DNA from: Termitomyces sp. T153
Lineage: Eukaryota; Basidiomycota; Agaricomycetes; Agaricales; Lyophyllaceae
Direction: 5' to 3'
NCBI GenBank assembly: GCA_018296165.2
Contig: JACKQL020000002.1
Span: 1,178,001 to 1,242,000, forward strand
DNA: 64,000 nucleotides
Shown: in pieces, positions 1 to 10,762 of the stretch
How positions within the stretch are numbered: the stretch's first letter is position 1
Layout: each line of letters begins with the position of its first letter
Translations under genes and position numbers: made by a program
Notes under the pieces: model-generated
Databases searched by the model: none
What the model was told of the DNA's origin: nothing
What the model saw: the letters and a program-made list of their open reading frames with translations, nothing else

Positions 1-83
1 CACTGTTCAGCAAAGGGCAAGTTCATATGGTCGTGAGTGGTATCACATTATATATAATCAGAGTTCATCAACTCTTGACCTAG

Positions 84-510
84 CATCAAAAGCAATGAGG
101 TCTCATCTGTGAAAGACGCACAAGGCCGCCCCATCTTTGAGGCGTGCAAAGACTATGACCCAACATATCACGTCACTATTTTTCTGAAAGAAGACACTGA
201 CGATATCGGGAAAGTGTGAGACAACCTGGCTCGTTTGCCTTGGAAAAAAGAAGGAGCACTCAAGAACCTAGTCCCGACAGTCCAACCATCGACGACCATG
301 ACAGTGCCTCACGTGCATTCATCACTTGTAGCTGCGGTTCCGACAGCAACCAAATCAGTGAGTGAACAGACGACATCGGGTCCGGGGCACAAGGTGGTTG
401 CGAGTGGAGGGCAAAAGACAAAGAGGCAGTTCTCTCACAGTAGTCGGGAGGTTATGTTGGCAAGAATCGCAGAGAGAAGAAGGGAAAGGGAACAGAAGAA
501 TGTTTTCTAG
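84..510 (+). pseudogene. Hypothetical host gene, 3' end, with in-frame stop
   Basis: The frame is open from an intron acceptor (ctag at 80-83) to a TAG at 508-510, broken only by TGA at 217-219. The next codons stay in frame, so a single CGA-to-TGA change explains the break. The product tail is basic: it holds a Ser/Thr-rich stretch followed by an Arg/Glu-rich C-terminus (AERRREREQ). I do not recognise the family. The sequence contains CpGs, unlike the transposons to its right, which fits a host gene. The 5' part lies outside the window. It is convergent with the VPS26 relic. Confidence 0.4.
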
Positions 511-1180
511 GCGTCTAGTGTTGGTATATGGTCCGAGTGTAGCTAGCCTAGTGGTCTTCGTGCGGCACTGGTTGCAATAGCATAAACCATCCCGATGTAC
601 AGCTCAAAGCGGTCAGGAGAGAGATTACAGATAAGACGAGAAGGGAACAAATTATTTTGATGTTGGAATTTCAAAAAATACGTCCGTCAGCGTCCTCGTC
701 GATTTTCCTCTGCATCTAGTAAACTTCAGGGGCTAATTAACAACACTACACCTTGACCAGAAATTCATACTCTGAAAGATGATCGCTGTTTGATTGCTGT
801 CAACATGTCAAAGTCAAAGGTCAGGGATTCGAAACGATCAACAAGAGAGGCACGCACGTTATGCAATGCGCAGATTGTGTCAGTAAGATTCAGCCCGCGC
901 CCACAGTGAGTCTTAAAAATCCCATATCATGGAAAAAGCGTATTCATCACCTTTGCTGACCAATTCTTGAATCTGACAAAGTGTGTAGAGTAACTTGGAT
1001 CGCAAGGGTTTTCTCAGCCGAGATCTTGATGAAATTGACTTGATCTGCAGGAGAAATCTCAGAGTCGTAGGAAATGTAAAGTAAAGTCCGCTGTCAATAA
1101 TATAGATAATAGTACAGTACATGGGGTATCAGTTCTGTAGAGGAACCCATCAGCATTATATCATAGGAATGTTTGGAAGG
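511..1180. other. Intergenic, no gene recognised
   Basis: This spacer lies between two convergent host gene relics. It keeps CpG dinucleotides. A 69-codon minus-strand ORF at 913-1122 shows no recognisable motif. Confidence 0.4.
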
Positions 1181-2155
1181 CTACCGAACCTCAGGTATCC
1201 GGAAAATCGTAATCTCCTGCAGACGGGCTTGTTGAATTGATGGCGAGGGAGAGCGGAGAGGTGACGTACCTGCTGCTCAAAGTACCGTCAGTTCTCTTCA
1301 TCGATCAGGACGAGGTTGAGATAGTACCTTGTGCTGAACTTCTTGTTGACGTCGTGGAATGTTGAAGTGAAGGTGTATAGGAATTGTTTCACCCGAGAAT
1401 CTAATTTATAGTTTGGTGGAGGAGGGTCGATCAAGAAGGGTACTCACCGCGCACAGGGATGCCGTCCATGATTTCAAACTTGGTTATCGTCTCGGATTTG
1501 TTATATTGATTTGGAGGTGCACCGGCTGTTTCGTGGCGGATGATGGAGAGTTCCATGTGTTTGATCTTTTTGAGGAAAAGAAAGTAGATCTTGCGCGATC
1601 ATGACGTCTTTGAGGTGGTATCTACAATAGATATGATAGATTAGGGAAAGGGTGCCCAGAGGTTAGAAAGGCAACACACTTAGATTTGTTGTACTCGAAT
1701 TCAATGTGTAGACGGTCCCCGATGCTGACCTTCATCTTGATGGCGTTGTTGTTGTTGGGCGGCATGCGGAAAGAGTGCACCCAGATGTCTTTCTCTTTCA
1801 AGATGTCTGCCATACAACGGGAGATGGAAACACGGATGCAATTTTTTTTCGAAGGAATTAGTGAATGTAGCATGCGACTGGTAGGACTCACCTTAGTTTG
1901 ACATTGATGCCCTGGTAAGATTTGAACTTTTTCTCTACATTCTTGAAGAGAAAGTGGAATGTCTGTGCTTGACGCATTTCTCCTGGTGCAGCAAGTTCCT
2001 GGAAGAGGGAGGAATTCATGATGATGACCCCAGTCACAGAACAGCTCTGGTTGAATTGGTTTGGGTACTTGAGGCAAATGGGTGCAACAAACCTATGCTG
2101 CTGACAAACTCGACCTTGGTCCCGTCATGTGCAAGCTTCTTGCCATCTCCCACAT
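1181..2155 (-). pseudogene. VPS26: VPS26 retromer subunit, 5'-truncated pseudogene
   Basis: The translation matches VPS26, the arrestin-fold subunit of the retromer that recycles cargo from endosomes to the Golgi. Recognisable pieces in order are DGKKLAHDG, then HHHEF, then VEKKFKSYQGINVKLR, then IKMKVSIGDRLHIEFEYNKSK, then KIKHMELSIIRHE, then FEIMDGIPVRGE, then RYFEQQ and EITIFR. Splice sites fall at sensible places, for example the exon joining NKSK to YHLKD. It is broken by a 2-bp deletion after HHHEF, a 1-bp insertion after YHLKDVMI, and a TGA in place of Arg before RYFEQQ. Two Arg codons have become Trp and Cys, as expected from C-to-T change at CpG. The N-terminal third is missing where a Gypsy fragment begins. 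A functional copy is presumably elsewhere, since VPS26 is a core eukaryotic gene. Confidence 0.85.
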
Positions 2156-2499
2156 GCAACCTGTAGGCTCTGATGGCACACTCAACAAAGTAAGTTCTAT
2201 TTGCTTTGTTGTTGACTTGGTTCTACACTACTAGGACCACTGAGAACATGCTGCCTTCACAGTCACTAATCTTGGGAAGCAAGACATGATTTTGGGGTTC
2301 ACCTGGTCACATGAACACAACTCCAAGATCAACTGGACATAGAGTGAAATAAAGATGAGTTGATGCTCATGCCACTGCATAACCTGTGCAGGAGAGGCCC
2401 AGAAGGAGTACCAAGCAAAGGTCCATGAACATGCTGCTACATGCAGGGCACCTCCCTTATGCTGATTTTGACCTTTTAGATTCCCCCCTCTAGCATTCC
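2156..2499 (+). mobile_element. Gypsy protease-end fragment, left half
   Basis: The translation aligns with the Gypsy protease tail at about 57550-57840, including the block LGKQDMILGFTW followed by a decayed HNxxIxW. It is the left half of a fragment split by the LTR-A insertion; the last five bases are the target duplication ATTCC. Stops are numerous and CpG is scarce. Confidence 0.6.
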
Positions 2500-3672
2500 T
2501 GTCAGGTTCCGCTGACCTCGGGGGCTCAGCTGCACTGGGCGAGTCCTTACTAGGCGAGTGTGATTCCCCTGCATTGATAACCGAACACTCGAAGACGTTC
2601 CGGGTCCGGGTGGGTTGCGCGGGTAGTTGGGGAGATGTGATCCAGACAGATCCAAGGAGGTCCGGAGAAGTCGGATTGTGGGGAAACGAGACGGTCTTGG
2701 CGGGGTTCAGGCAGAAGGCCGTATGGGAGATTTGCAGAAGCAAGGGAGTAGGTGGCTGTGTGATCGATGGGGACGGAGCCAGGGTTTGATGGGAGATCAT
2801 TTGGAGCTGATGGAGTCCGGGACCAAGCGAAGAGTGAGGTTCAGACCTGGTAAAGGGGTGTCGGGGTTCGTAATCGTAATCGCGGAGTTCGTGAGGTCGT
2901 TAGGGTTGATGGAGACTTGGGCACAATGGTCTGACGGAGTCACCGAGACAGCGTCGGATGAGACAATATGGAACAGGAGTAGATTCAAGTGGAGATACGA
3001 AACGATAACGAGAACGATAACGAAATGGAGACAAGACAAGACCGGGAGACTGAGATAAGACCGGGAGACTGAGAAAGACCGGGAGACTGAGATAAGACCG
3101 GGAGACTGAGATAAGACCGGGAAACTGGGATACAAAACACGAAACACGGAAAGGAAACAATCAGACCATAGGTAACATTAAGCAATATCAAGACTAGAGT
3201 ATGAAGAGCTACTCGATGACTTATATACTGACTACCAGAGGACTTCGGGGTACGTCGGCTGTGGCGGCGGGGCTTGGCGGGGCTTGACGGAGTGGGCGGG
3301 TATCGGTTGTGATCGAAGATCGTGCTGCGCTGATATGTTGATGGGATCATTTGAGAATGCGGGTTGCCCCGAGGTTGTTGTGATACTCCGGAATAGGTCG
3401 GAGGAAGCAGGGTGTTGAGTTAGTGATGGGGGCGAAGATCGGGAACAGCGGGGGTGGTTCTCGGGGTTCGGGAAGCCCAGGGTAAGTGTCAGTGGCTGCG
3501 GGGCAGGCACCGAAGTTGGCCAGGGGGCCGTCGGAGTTAGCCGGGGGGGGCGTCGGAGTTAGCCGAAGTAGGCGTGGGGCATGGGCGGAAGTTCGGCGGA
3601 GCATTGGGGGTCCTTTGGGGGTTTGGGGGTTTGATGAACGATGTGCGGGGTTTCGGGGAACGGGTCGTGACA
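2500..3672 (-). mobile_element. LTR-A solo LTR, young, TSD ATTCC
   Basis: It starts TGTCAGG and ends GTGACA, and is flanked by perfect 5-bp duplications ATTCC (2495-2499 and 3673-3677). The 1173-bp body matches the other LTR-A copies in inverse orientation, including a TATATAAG-type promoter box (seen as cttatata near 3220-3227). There is no internal region, so this is a solo LTR left by LTR-LTR recombination. Unlike most copies here it is rich in CpG (many cgg and tcg), which suggests recent insertion. It interrupts a Gypsy fragment. Confidence 0.9.
3035..3129 (-). repeat. 19-bp minisatellite inside LTR-A (about 5 units)
   Basis: Five near-identical units of the type ATAAGACCGGGAGACTGAG lie in tandem; one is 18 bp. 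The same unit occurs in other LTR-A copies with different copy numbers. Confidence 0.85.
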
Positions 3673-3677
3673 ATTCC

Positions 3678-3975
3678 CTCATAGAGAAGCCCTCTATAAA
3701 GATATCAGGGGTGTTGAGTGTGAACTCCAAGAGGAAGATAAATGTGAAGGGGAGTTTGCTGGCATTTCTGACCCAGAGTCTCCAGATGAGACCATTGAAG
3801 TAGGTGATAGGATGCCTGCTCTCACCCTTCAGTGGCAGAGATATGGGCCAGTTAAAACACCTCTAAATGATTGGCTAAGGCATTTGCAGCTAACTCTCAC
3901 AAGCCTTTTGGTAGCACAGTGCCTCATCACCTACAGGACTTTGAGGATGTGTTACTATGTTACTATTGAGGATAT
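3678..3975 (+). mobile_element. Gypsy protease-RT linker fragment, right half
   Basis: It continues the fragment broken at 2499. The sequence aligns with about 57885-58175 of the larger Gypsy copy: the tagagaagccctctataaag block, then gatgagaccattgaagtagg, then the region leading to FEDV. It is non-functional and CpG-poor. Beyond about 3975 to 4117 I see nothing recognisable. Confidence 0.55.
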
Positions 3976-4117
3976 CTACCTCCACTAATTAATAGCTAGG
4001 TCACATCCAGAGATATGATGCAATAGACCTAGAGTGGTATGGGGTGTGCATAATATGTTTACTATCTTCATGTGTGGAATGAAAGAAAAGGAGGAACAAG
4101 TATAGTCAACTTTGCAT

Positions 4118-4772
4118 AGTGGTCCCCAGAGGAGGTCTAGTAGTTAGTATATAAGTTGTAGGGTAATGTCTGCTATAGTTGTCTTGATATTGCTGATATT
4201 CTCCTGTTACATTTGTGTCTGTTATGTTTTCTGGCTTTGTCTCTATTTATATCTCTAGTCTTGTATCTTTCTCAATTTTTTTTTGTTCTTGTCTCAGTCT
4301 TATCTCAACTCCATTTTGTCTCATCTGCTTCACTTTGCTGTCATGTGTGCCTGAAACCCTTTCAACTCTAACTCTATTATGATTTCTATGCATATCTCTG
4401 TTCATATATTTATGACTTGTACATTCATAACTCACTCCAGACCTCACCCTACACTTGGTCCTAGAACCCAGCAACACTAATTGATCACCCATCAAACTTC
4501 AGTCCCACTCCTGTTGCTCATGTGATCCTTGATTACCCCACACTCTCCATATCTGCTCCTGGACTTGTACCTGACAAACTCCCAAGCCTGACTCTCCTTG
4601 TACCTTGTCTTAGACTTCTTTGGACCTTTTTAGACTTGCTTGGACCACTTTTCTTGACTCACCCTCACAAGTATCTAATGTCTGAACCTCCCCAGAATGC
4701 TAGGTTATAAGTGCAGGAATTGCATCTGCCTAGTAAGGACTTGCCCAGTTAAACTGAGCCCCCATGATCAGC
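4118..4772 (+). mobile_element. LTR-A 5' LTR, 5'-truncated
   Basis: It matches the 3' two thirds of LTR-A. It begins at the gaggtctagtagttagtatataag promoter block (TATA box about 4148-4155) and runs to the conserved tagtaaggacttgccc and gcccccatgatcagc end block. About 430 bp of the start and the last 11-12 bp are missing. It heads an internal region that ends at the LTR at 6224. CpG is almost absent. Confidence 0.75.
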
Positions 4773-6223
4773 ATATCAAGCCTCTTACCCCATACTTGAT
4801 GTCTGCATTAACCCCACAAACACTTCTGCCAGCAATCTAACCAATGTCTATGGCTACCAGTACCTGAACCCTACCTACTATGATCCACTCTGCCTTGCTC
4901 TGACCATGAAGACACACTAAGTTGCAGATTAGACACCAATGTCTCCTCCACCTTGGCCACATCCCCCACACAAAGGTTCTCTCTTTGGACACCCTCCCAG
5001 CATACCTTCCATTGTACTCCTCATTCACTCTCCTCTGCACCTCTCTCCCCTTCTCTGCCAGCTCTGTCTCTACCATGATCAACAGTAGTGTAACCAACAA
5101 CTTCATTGACAAATCCCTAGCAGCAATTGCTCAGCAACCCCTTCAGTGCCTCACCATACCCACCCTCTCCAGGTTCTTTGACAGTGATCCTACCCCTGCC
5201 AGAAATATCACTTACACATGGAAACAACTGTCACCTTTGACAATAGACAATGACAGGACCCCCAACTACTAGCCACCCAGCCACACACCTCTGCCCCCTC
5301 ATGCTCAGCTTCTACTACTAATTGCCACCCATTCCAAGTCCTAGCCCTGCTCTGCTGCAATACTGGCAGCACACTAACTCAATAAGACCAAGCACTTCTT
5401 GTGCCTAGTATGACATGGGAGGCAGACAGATGAGTCTTGGTGTGACTCCTGCACTGGTGTCTCAAAGTCACACTGCTCTTCACACTGGGCACAGAGAGCA
5501 CACTAGATAAGATTCAGCTGGAAAATAGAAAGACACACCCAATGACTTACTAGAGCCTTCACTTGACTTACTGGAGCCTCCACTTGACATCATTCCAATG
5601 TTGAAAACCCCTGCAATCACCCAACTGCCTCTGTGAACTTCTCTGGCATCACTTCTGCCTGTAGAACCTGCTGGGCCTCCAGAACAATTTGCACCACCCC
5701 TGGCCTGCCTTGGTGGACATGTCAGTGGTGCCAGGGCTGGCCATGTTGATGGCCCTAGTGCCTGGGAGGGGCCCTAGATGGACCTGCCATTGCTGCCAAA
5801 AGCTCTATCAAAGTCAGTCAACTAGCCAGAAGTTCACCATTGCACTTACAATGTCAATACATCAAATTGACTCTTCTCTTGTCTTGATGCTAATCAAACT
5901 CCCTCTGGCAACCCTTATATTATGCCTACATGTCAACACAGTTATTGTTTGAAGGTGGGAGGATAGGAGACAACAATGATGCTAATGATAAGGCAGAGTG
6001 AGAAGACATTTAGAAAGTTAGGAAGCACTAGGGTATGTCCTGACCCTTTTATCTTCCTAGAAGGAGCTTCTTGATAAGTGATGATCCTGCTTTGACTTTG
6101 TTCCCCACACCACCACTGCCTACTGTGGATTGATCAATATTGCTCCAACTTTGATTTCCACTCCCTGCCAATCCTCAACTCATGCCCCATGCCTTAAGGA
6201 TCTTGATGCTGAAGGGGGGGTGA
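4773..6223 (+). mobile_element. Internal region of LTR-A element (gag/protease relic)
   Basis: This lies between two LTR-A copies. Around 4930-5275 it encodes a decayed retroviral-type aspartic protease aligned with 56700-57045; the catalytic D-S-G-A has become N-S-S-V, with TNNFID still readable. The first about 120 bp match the region after the LTR at 52-53 kb. No RT or integrase is seen, so the copy is deleted. It ends in a polypurine tract (gaaggggggg then tga, 6211-6223) just before the 3' LTR, as expected for plus-strand priming. Confidence 0.65.
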
Positions 6224-7322
6224 TGTTACAACCCACTCCTAGACCTCCAAACCTCTCCTCCAGCAAACTCTGCATCCCAGAGTACCCAACCTTTGTCCAA
6301 CCCCAGCACCTGCCCCAGCAATCTCTGACACTTCCTCAGCAAACTCTGCTGACTCTCCAATAGGCCCCAACACATTCCTTGCAGGCTTCAACACATTCTC
6401 TGCAGGCCCTGACACATTCCCTTATGGGCCCCATCTACCCCCCAACCCCTTACAAGCCCTCAAGTACTCCCAATGGTTCTCCTGATGCCAGCATACATCA
6501 CCAATTTTTCACCAGGACCTGCTCAACCAGCCCAGAACATCCTGACTTCCATCAGTTCTCATCAGTATATCACTGTGGTCTGCCAACTGATCCAAACCAA
6601 CACCCATCAACCCTATGCAGCTCTGACAAGCCCTGCCACCAGACCCACAGTCCCTAGAGGAAGTCCAGTAGTTCATATGTAATTCATAGGATAATATCTG
6701 CTATGGTAGTCTCAATATTGCCATTACTTGTCTGTTTACATTTTGTGTCTGTTATGTTTCCCAGCTTCATCTCTGTTTCTATCTCTAGTCTCATGTCTTT
6801 CTCAATTCTATTTCATTTTCATCTCAATCTCACCTCAACTCTGTCTTGTCTTGTCTGTTTCTGTTTCTTTTTATGTGTGCCTAATTTCCTTTCAACTTGA
6901 ATTCCATTCCAATCTCCATTCATATTTCTATTCATGCATTTACAACTCCATACATTCATATCTAAGTCTGGACTTGTCCTGCAATTGGCCCCAAAACCCA
7001 TTGACCACATCTGATTTCCCATCAAACCTTCAGTCCCACTCCCATTGCTCACATAACCCCCAATTGCCCTGCATACTCAATACTTGCCTCTGAACTTGTA
7101 CCTGACACACTCCCAAGCCCAGCCCTCATAGTAATTTGTCTGAGACTTTCCTGGACCACTCTGGACTTGCTCAAACCACTTCTCTTAACTCATTCTCACA
7201 AGTATTAAGTATCTGATGTCTGGAACTTTCTGGAGTGCTAGGTTATAAGTGCAGGAAATCATATCCACCTCATAAGGACTTGCCCAGTTGAGCTGAGCCC
7301 CTGTAGTCAGTGGAACCTAACA
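6224..7322 (+). mobile_element. LTR-A 3' LTR
   Basis: It begins TGTTACAACCC and ends GGAACCTAACA, and is full length (about 1.1 kb). A polypurine tract abuts its left end, which defines it as a 3' LTR. It lacks the 19-bp minisatellite. CpG is strongly depleted and C-to-T or G-to-A differences from the young copies are common. Confidence 0.85.
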
Positions 7323-8940
7323 GTGAGGATGGGGTTCAGAGGTGCACTTCAAGGGTGCATCCTTCTTGTAGTAGGAGTATGTGGTCTGGAGGCAATGTGA
7401 TGGGTTGGCTAGTTGCTGGCTTGTTGGTGGAGTTGCCTTGGGGGTTGTGCTGGGTGAAGACAGAGTCCAGAGATGTATTCCATAGGTTTTTCCTTTCCAG
7501 AGTAGGAGCCAGTGGCCCAGAGGCAGTGTGAAGGGTTGGTTGGTGGTTGGCTCATTGACACAGCTGTTTTGGGGTTTGTGCTGGGTGAAGAAGGAGTCTG
7601 GAGGTGTGTTTCAGAGTTTGTGGAGGATCCCTTCTTCATTAAAAATCAGCACAGCATGTAAATGGGTGGTTGAATGCATTCCACTCAGCCTCAAATGACT
7701 GATTTGGGTATATGTCAGGCCTCTGGGTGAAGGTATTGGGTTTTGTGCCAAGTTGACCAAGATGGTAGCTGATGGTGAGGTTGTATTTAGAGAGGGTTTT
7801 GGACCAGTGAGCTGGTGGGCAGCTGAGTTGCTTAGTGGTGGCAAAGTATTGGGGTTATTGTGGTCAGAGTAAACTGATATGTGGTGTAGGGTTCCTTTGG
7901 GGTAGGTCCTTCATTGCTGGAAGGCTTTGACAATAGCAAGGAATTCTTTGTTGCATAGGTCATAGTTGAATTTCATGGGAATTGTCAATTGGGTGTAGAA
8001 GGCAATAGGTGGAGATCTTTTCTGCTTCCTTTGGAGAGTACATTAGTGAATTCATAGTACTGTGGAGGAACTACTTCATGTCTCTTTTTGGTTCTAGTAG
8101 GGTAGTCCCTGCACATAGGTGTTCTTCTGGTAAGGCCAGAGTAATTTGGAGCTGATAAGCAGGGGTTCCATTTGTAGAATGCATGCAAGGGGATGGTGCT
8201 GATAATTTTGATGTTGAGGGCTTCTAAATTGATGGGGTTGGGTGTTGGAGTTGTGGCAGTGGGGTCTGGAGTTGTAATAGTGCAGTTCAGAGCTGCAGTG
8301 GCAGGGTCTGGAGTTGCCTGGAGTTGCTGGTCAGGGTACTTCAGGCCTTTATGTTGATTCTGCAGAATGTTGGGGAGAAGTTTTTGGGGTGCATTCAAGG
8401 GGAACTGGGGCAGAGGTGCATTTTTGATGTTGAGGGCTTCTGGATGGAGTTGGGCACCAGAGTTGAGAAAGTGGGGGTTTTGTCTTGTAGGATGCATGCA
8501 AGGGGATGGTGCTGATAATTTTGATGTTGAGGCTTCTAAATCAATGGGGTTGGGTGTCAGAGTTGTAGCAATAGAGTCTGGAGCTGTGGCAGTGGAGTCC
8601 AGAGTTGCAGTGGTGGAGTCCAGAGTTGTGGTGGTGAGGTCCAGAGTTGCCTGGAGTCATGAGTCAAGGCTTTGGATTGATTCTAGGAGATGTTGGAGGA
8701 AGCCTTTGGAGTGCATTCCAAAGGGACCAGGGTGGAGGTGCATTTTCCTCCCTTTCTTGGTTTCTTGGTTGTCCTTGAGGGTTGCAGGGGTCTGTGTTCC
8801 TCTAAAGCTGTTGGAGTTGGAGTCAGGGATGTCAGAGTTTTAGGAGAGCTGGAAGTAGAGGGGGATGGTGGTTGCTAGGTTTGTTTTAGGGCCTGGGAGT
8901 CACATGGTGAGGTTTTTTCAGTCAATGTTGGAATTGATGT
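7323..8940 (-). pseudogene. Gypsy pol relic with RT deletion (RNase H end)
   Basis: Read on the minus strand, 8500-7990 gives a decayed linker ending VPPQYYEFTNVLSKG, the usual lead-in to Gypsy RT. It then jumps directly to an RNase H block (IAFYTQLT, NYDLCNKEFLAIVKAF, YSDHNN; about 7990-7800) and to a connection block resembling FRPGKLGxKPDxLTRRPDIY (about 7770-7680). The RT palm and fingers are missing, so the unit could not have been autonomous. Multiple stops are present. It is the 3' continuation of the protease fragment at 9422-9686, from which it is separated by an inserted LTR-B. Confidence 0.7.
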
Positions 8941-9416
8941 TGTAAGGGGAACAAACACTCCATCTGTGAACCTGGCAGGAGCAGGCAGATGCAGGCAATA
9001 AGCAAGAGGCAAGGGGCACAAAGGTGACTAAGAGTCAGGTGGAGGGCAAGCATAGCAAGGTGAGCATGGATAGTGACACTGGGGTTCTTACAGTCAGTTC
9101 AGTGAATAGGCCAGGAGAACACTGCTATTATTTGGTCAGAGGATATTCTATTCTGCTAACCAGCTTATATACCACATCCATGGCTATGCTATGACTAATG
9201 CTATATGTAGTAAGCAGCCTGGGTATGCTGAGTAGTAATTACTAACAATACATCAAAAGGGGAAATAGGGTCTGATGACTACAAAATGCTGACTACTACT
9301 ATTTGGAGGGTGCAGGAGATCAGTGGCTGGTCAGTTAGAAAGCTAGAGATGATGCAGTTTCTAGGACTAAGGCTGGATAGAGTCAAGGTTACCTAGAACA
9401 GGGTCATCCCCTTACA
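8941..9416 (-). mobile_element. LTR-B solo LTR, TSD GATGT
   Basis: It begins TGTAAGGGGA and ends CCCCTTACA, with perfect 5-bp duplications GATGT at 8936-8940 and 9417-9421. The body aligns in inverse orientation with the LTRs of the complete element at 22247-25134. It has no internal region. It sits inside the Gypsy protease ORF, splitting the LGLSWLQD block from its continuation. Confidence 0.9.
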
Positions 9417-9421
9417 GATGT

Positions 9422-9686
9422 CCTGTAACCAGGATAGTCCTAGTAGGACTGGGGTTGACTCTGGGTGCTGGGTGATGGGGAGCCAGGCCTGGAATCTTAA
9501 GTTGTTGTTGAGTAAAAGAGAGCTGTTGTGAAATTGAGTGATTCCAGTTGAATCAGGGCTTCTATTGAAGAGCTGGAGTTTTAGAGGTTTGTTGAGGGTA
9601 TTGCACGGAAGATCAAATTGTTTGCTAGCAAATGTGCTGGAGGCTCCACTGTCAATAAGAGTGGGGGGGGACTGTTGGAGAGTCAT
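9422..9686 (-). pseudogene. Gypsy aspartic protease domain fragment
   Basis: The minus-strand frame keeps a good retropepsin: TLIDSGASSTF with the catalytic D-S-G, and the second conserved block VLLGLSWLQD. The frame enters the LTR-B insertion at 9421 and resumes at 8940 with a NIDWKNLTM-like block, so the domain was split by insertion. It belongs to the same Gypsy family as 7323-8940. Confidence 0.75.
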
Positions 9687-9752
9687 TATCAGACATTGAT
9701 GATGAACAATTGCATGGACTTCAAATAGAGCTGTGGAAGGAGAGTCTGGGGA

Positions 9753-10380
9753 ATGTCACAGCTAGAAAAGGGTGGGAAGGGCAGGGTGTTGGATTGGAGC
9801 TCCAGGCTGGAGGGTAAAGAGGGTGTAGGGCAGCCAGCAGGGAAGGTGGGGCCACTGCAGAGCAGGCAGAGAGGAGGGGTCCCAACTGCATGCAACAAGA
9901 GTAAGCAGAGGGCCTCTCTGCTACCAGAGTCTGGGCCTAGTAAAAGGCCCCAAGATGAGGAGACAATGGCAGGCCTCCCTGGCCTCCATATGTACTTCTC
10001 TGGGTTGGAAACCTTGGTGGAGCAGTCCACAGGGGCTTTTGGGTTGATTGCCAAGACCCTCTTGCATTGCCAGGTGGAGGAGCTGATGAGAATATTGGAG
10101 ACCTGTAGAGAGGAGCTTCAGAGAGTGGAGGAGGACCAGGACATAATGTGGAGGGACCAGGATGCAGCACAGGAGGACCTGGACATTGCTGTGCAGACAA
10201 CTATTGAGCAGATGCTGGAGGCTTAGTAGTTGTGGAAGCAGCTGGAGCAGATGGAGGTGTGGGTGGCAAAGGAGGTAGAGGGGCAGTGCATGGTGTCTGA
10301 GGCTGGGTTACTCTGAATGGTGGTGGAGGCCAAAAGGAGGCAGGAGGAGTGGCTGGCCAACAAGGCAGCCTCAGAATGAA
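9753..10380 (+). pseudogene. Gag-like coiled-coil ORF relic
   Basis: The ORF contains KQRASLLPESGPSKRP, followed by a heptad-rich segment (VEELMRILETCREELQRV, with many E, Q and D) that would form a coiled coil. The same order occurs at 63540-63950 (KQRASLLTEVGPSKRP, then VEGLSRIL...LQRAG), so this is a dispersed repeat. An intron-like acceptor (cattgccag) precedes the coiled-coil exon in both. I infer a retrotransposon gag-like protein of a type common in Agaricomycetes; no enzymatic domain is visible. Confidence 0.5.
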
Positions 10381-10762
10381 GGGGCATAATGCATAAGTTT
10401 TCATTTGCCTCCCTACTCCAATTGTACTGACAGGACTCAGAAGACTGAATCTGGGAGCATAGAATTCTTCTTGACAGAGCAATGACTGCTTTTGTGTCAA
10501 TTAAGGATGGGTTGGCATAGATGCCTGGAGATCATCCTCTGGAGCTGGAGCAGGGAGTGGGGCAGTTGGGGGCAGTTGCTGGCAGGGCATTGGCAGAGGA
10601 ACATAGTTGAGCCCATGTTGTGGTGTAAATTGGCCACAGACATGGGAGAGCCCTTACCTGGCTATTTAAAGACCCTGGCCATGGTGGTAGCTTGAATGGA
10701 AGTTGATCTGGTTGAGGGGATGTGGAAGAAGGCTCTGGAGGGAAAGGAGAGTGAGTGGGGGC

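Noticed and set aside
2985..3350. Several minus-strand ORFs (for example 2985-3350) with repeated Ser/Leu/Pro motifs
   Set aside because: They arise from the 19-bp minisatellite inside the LTR-A copy; LTR sequence is not expected to code.
9689..10200. Minus-strand ORFs opposite the gag-like relic
   Set aside because: The plus-strand reading is conserved with the second copy at 63.5 kb (KQRASLL, GPSKRP); the minus reading is not.
10201..10500. Minus-strand Pro-rich ORF
   Set aside because: It overlaps the plus-strand coiled-coil gag-like relic; Pro/Thr richness is the shadow of Gly/Val/Glu codons.
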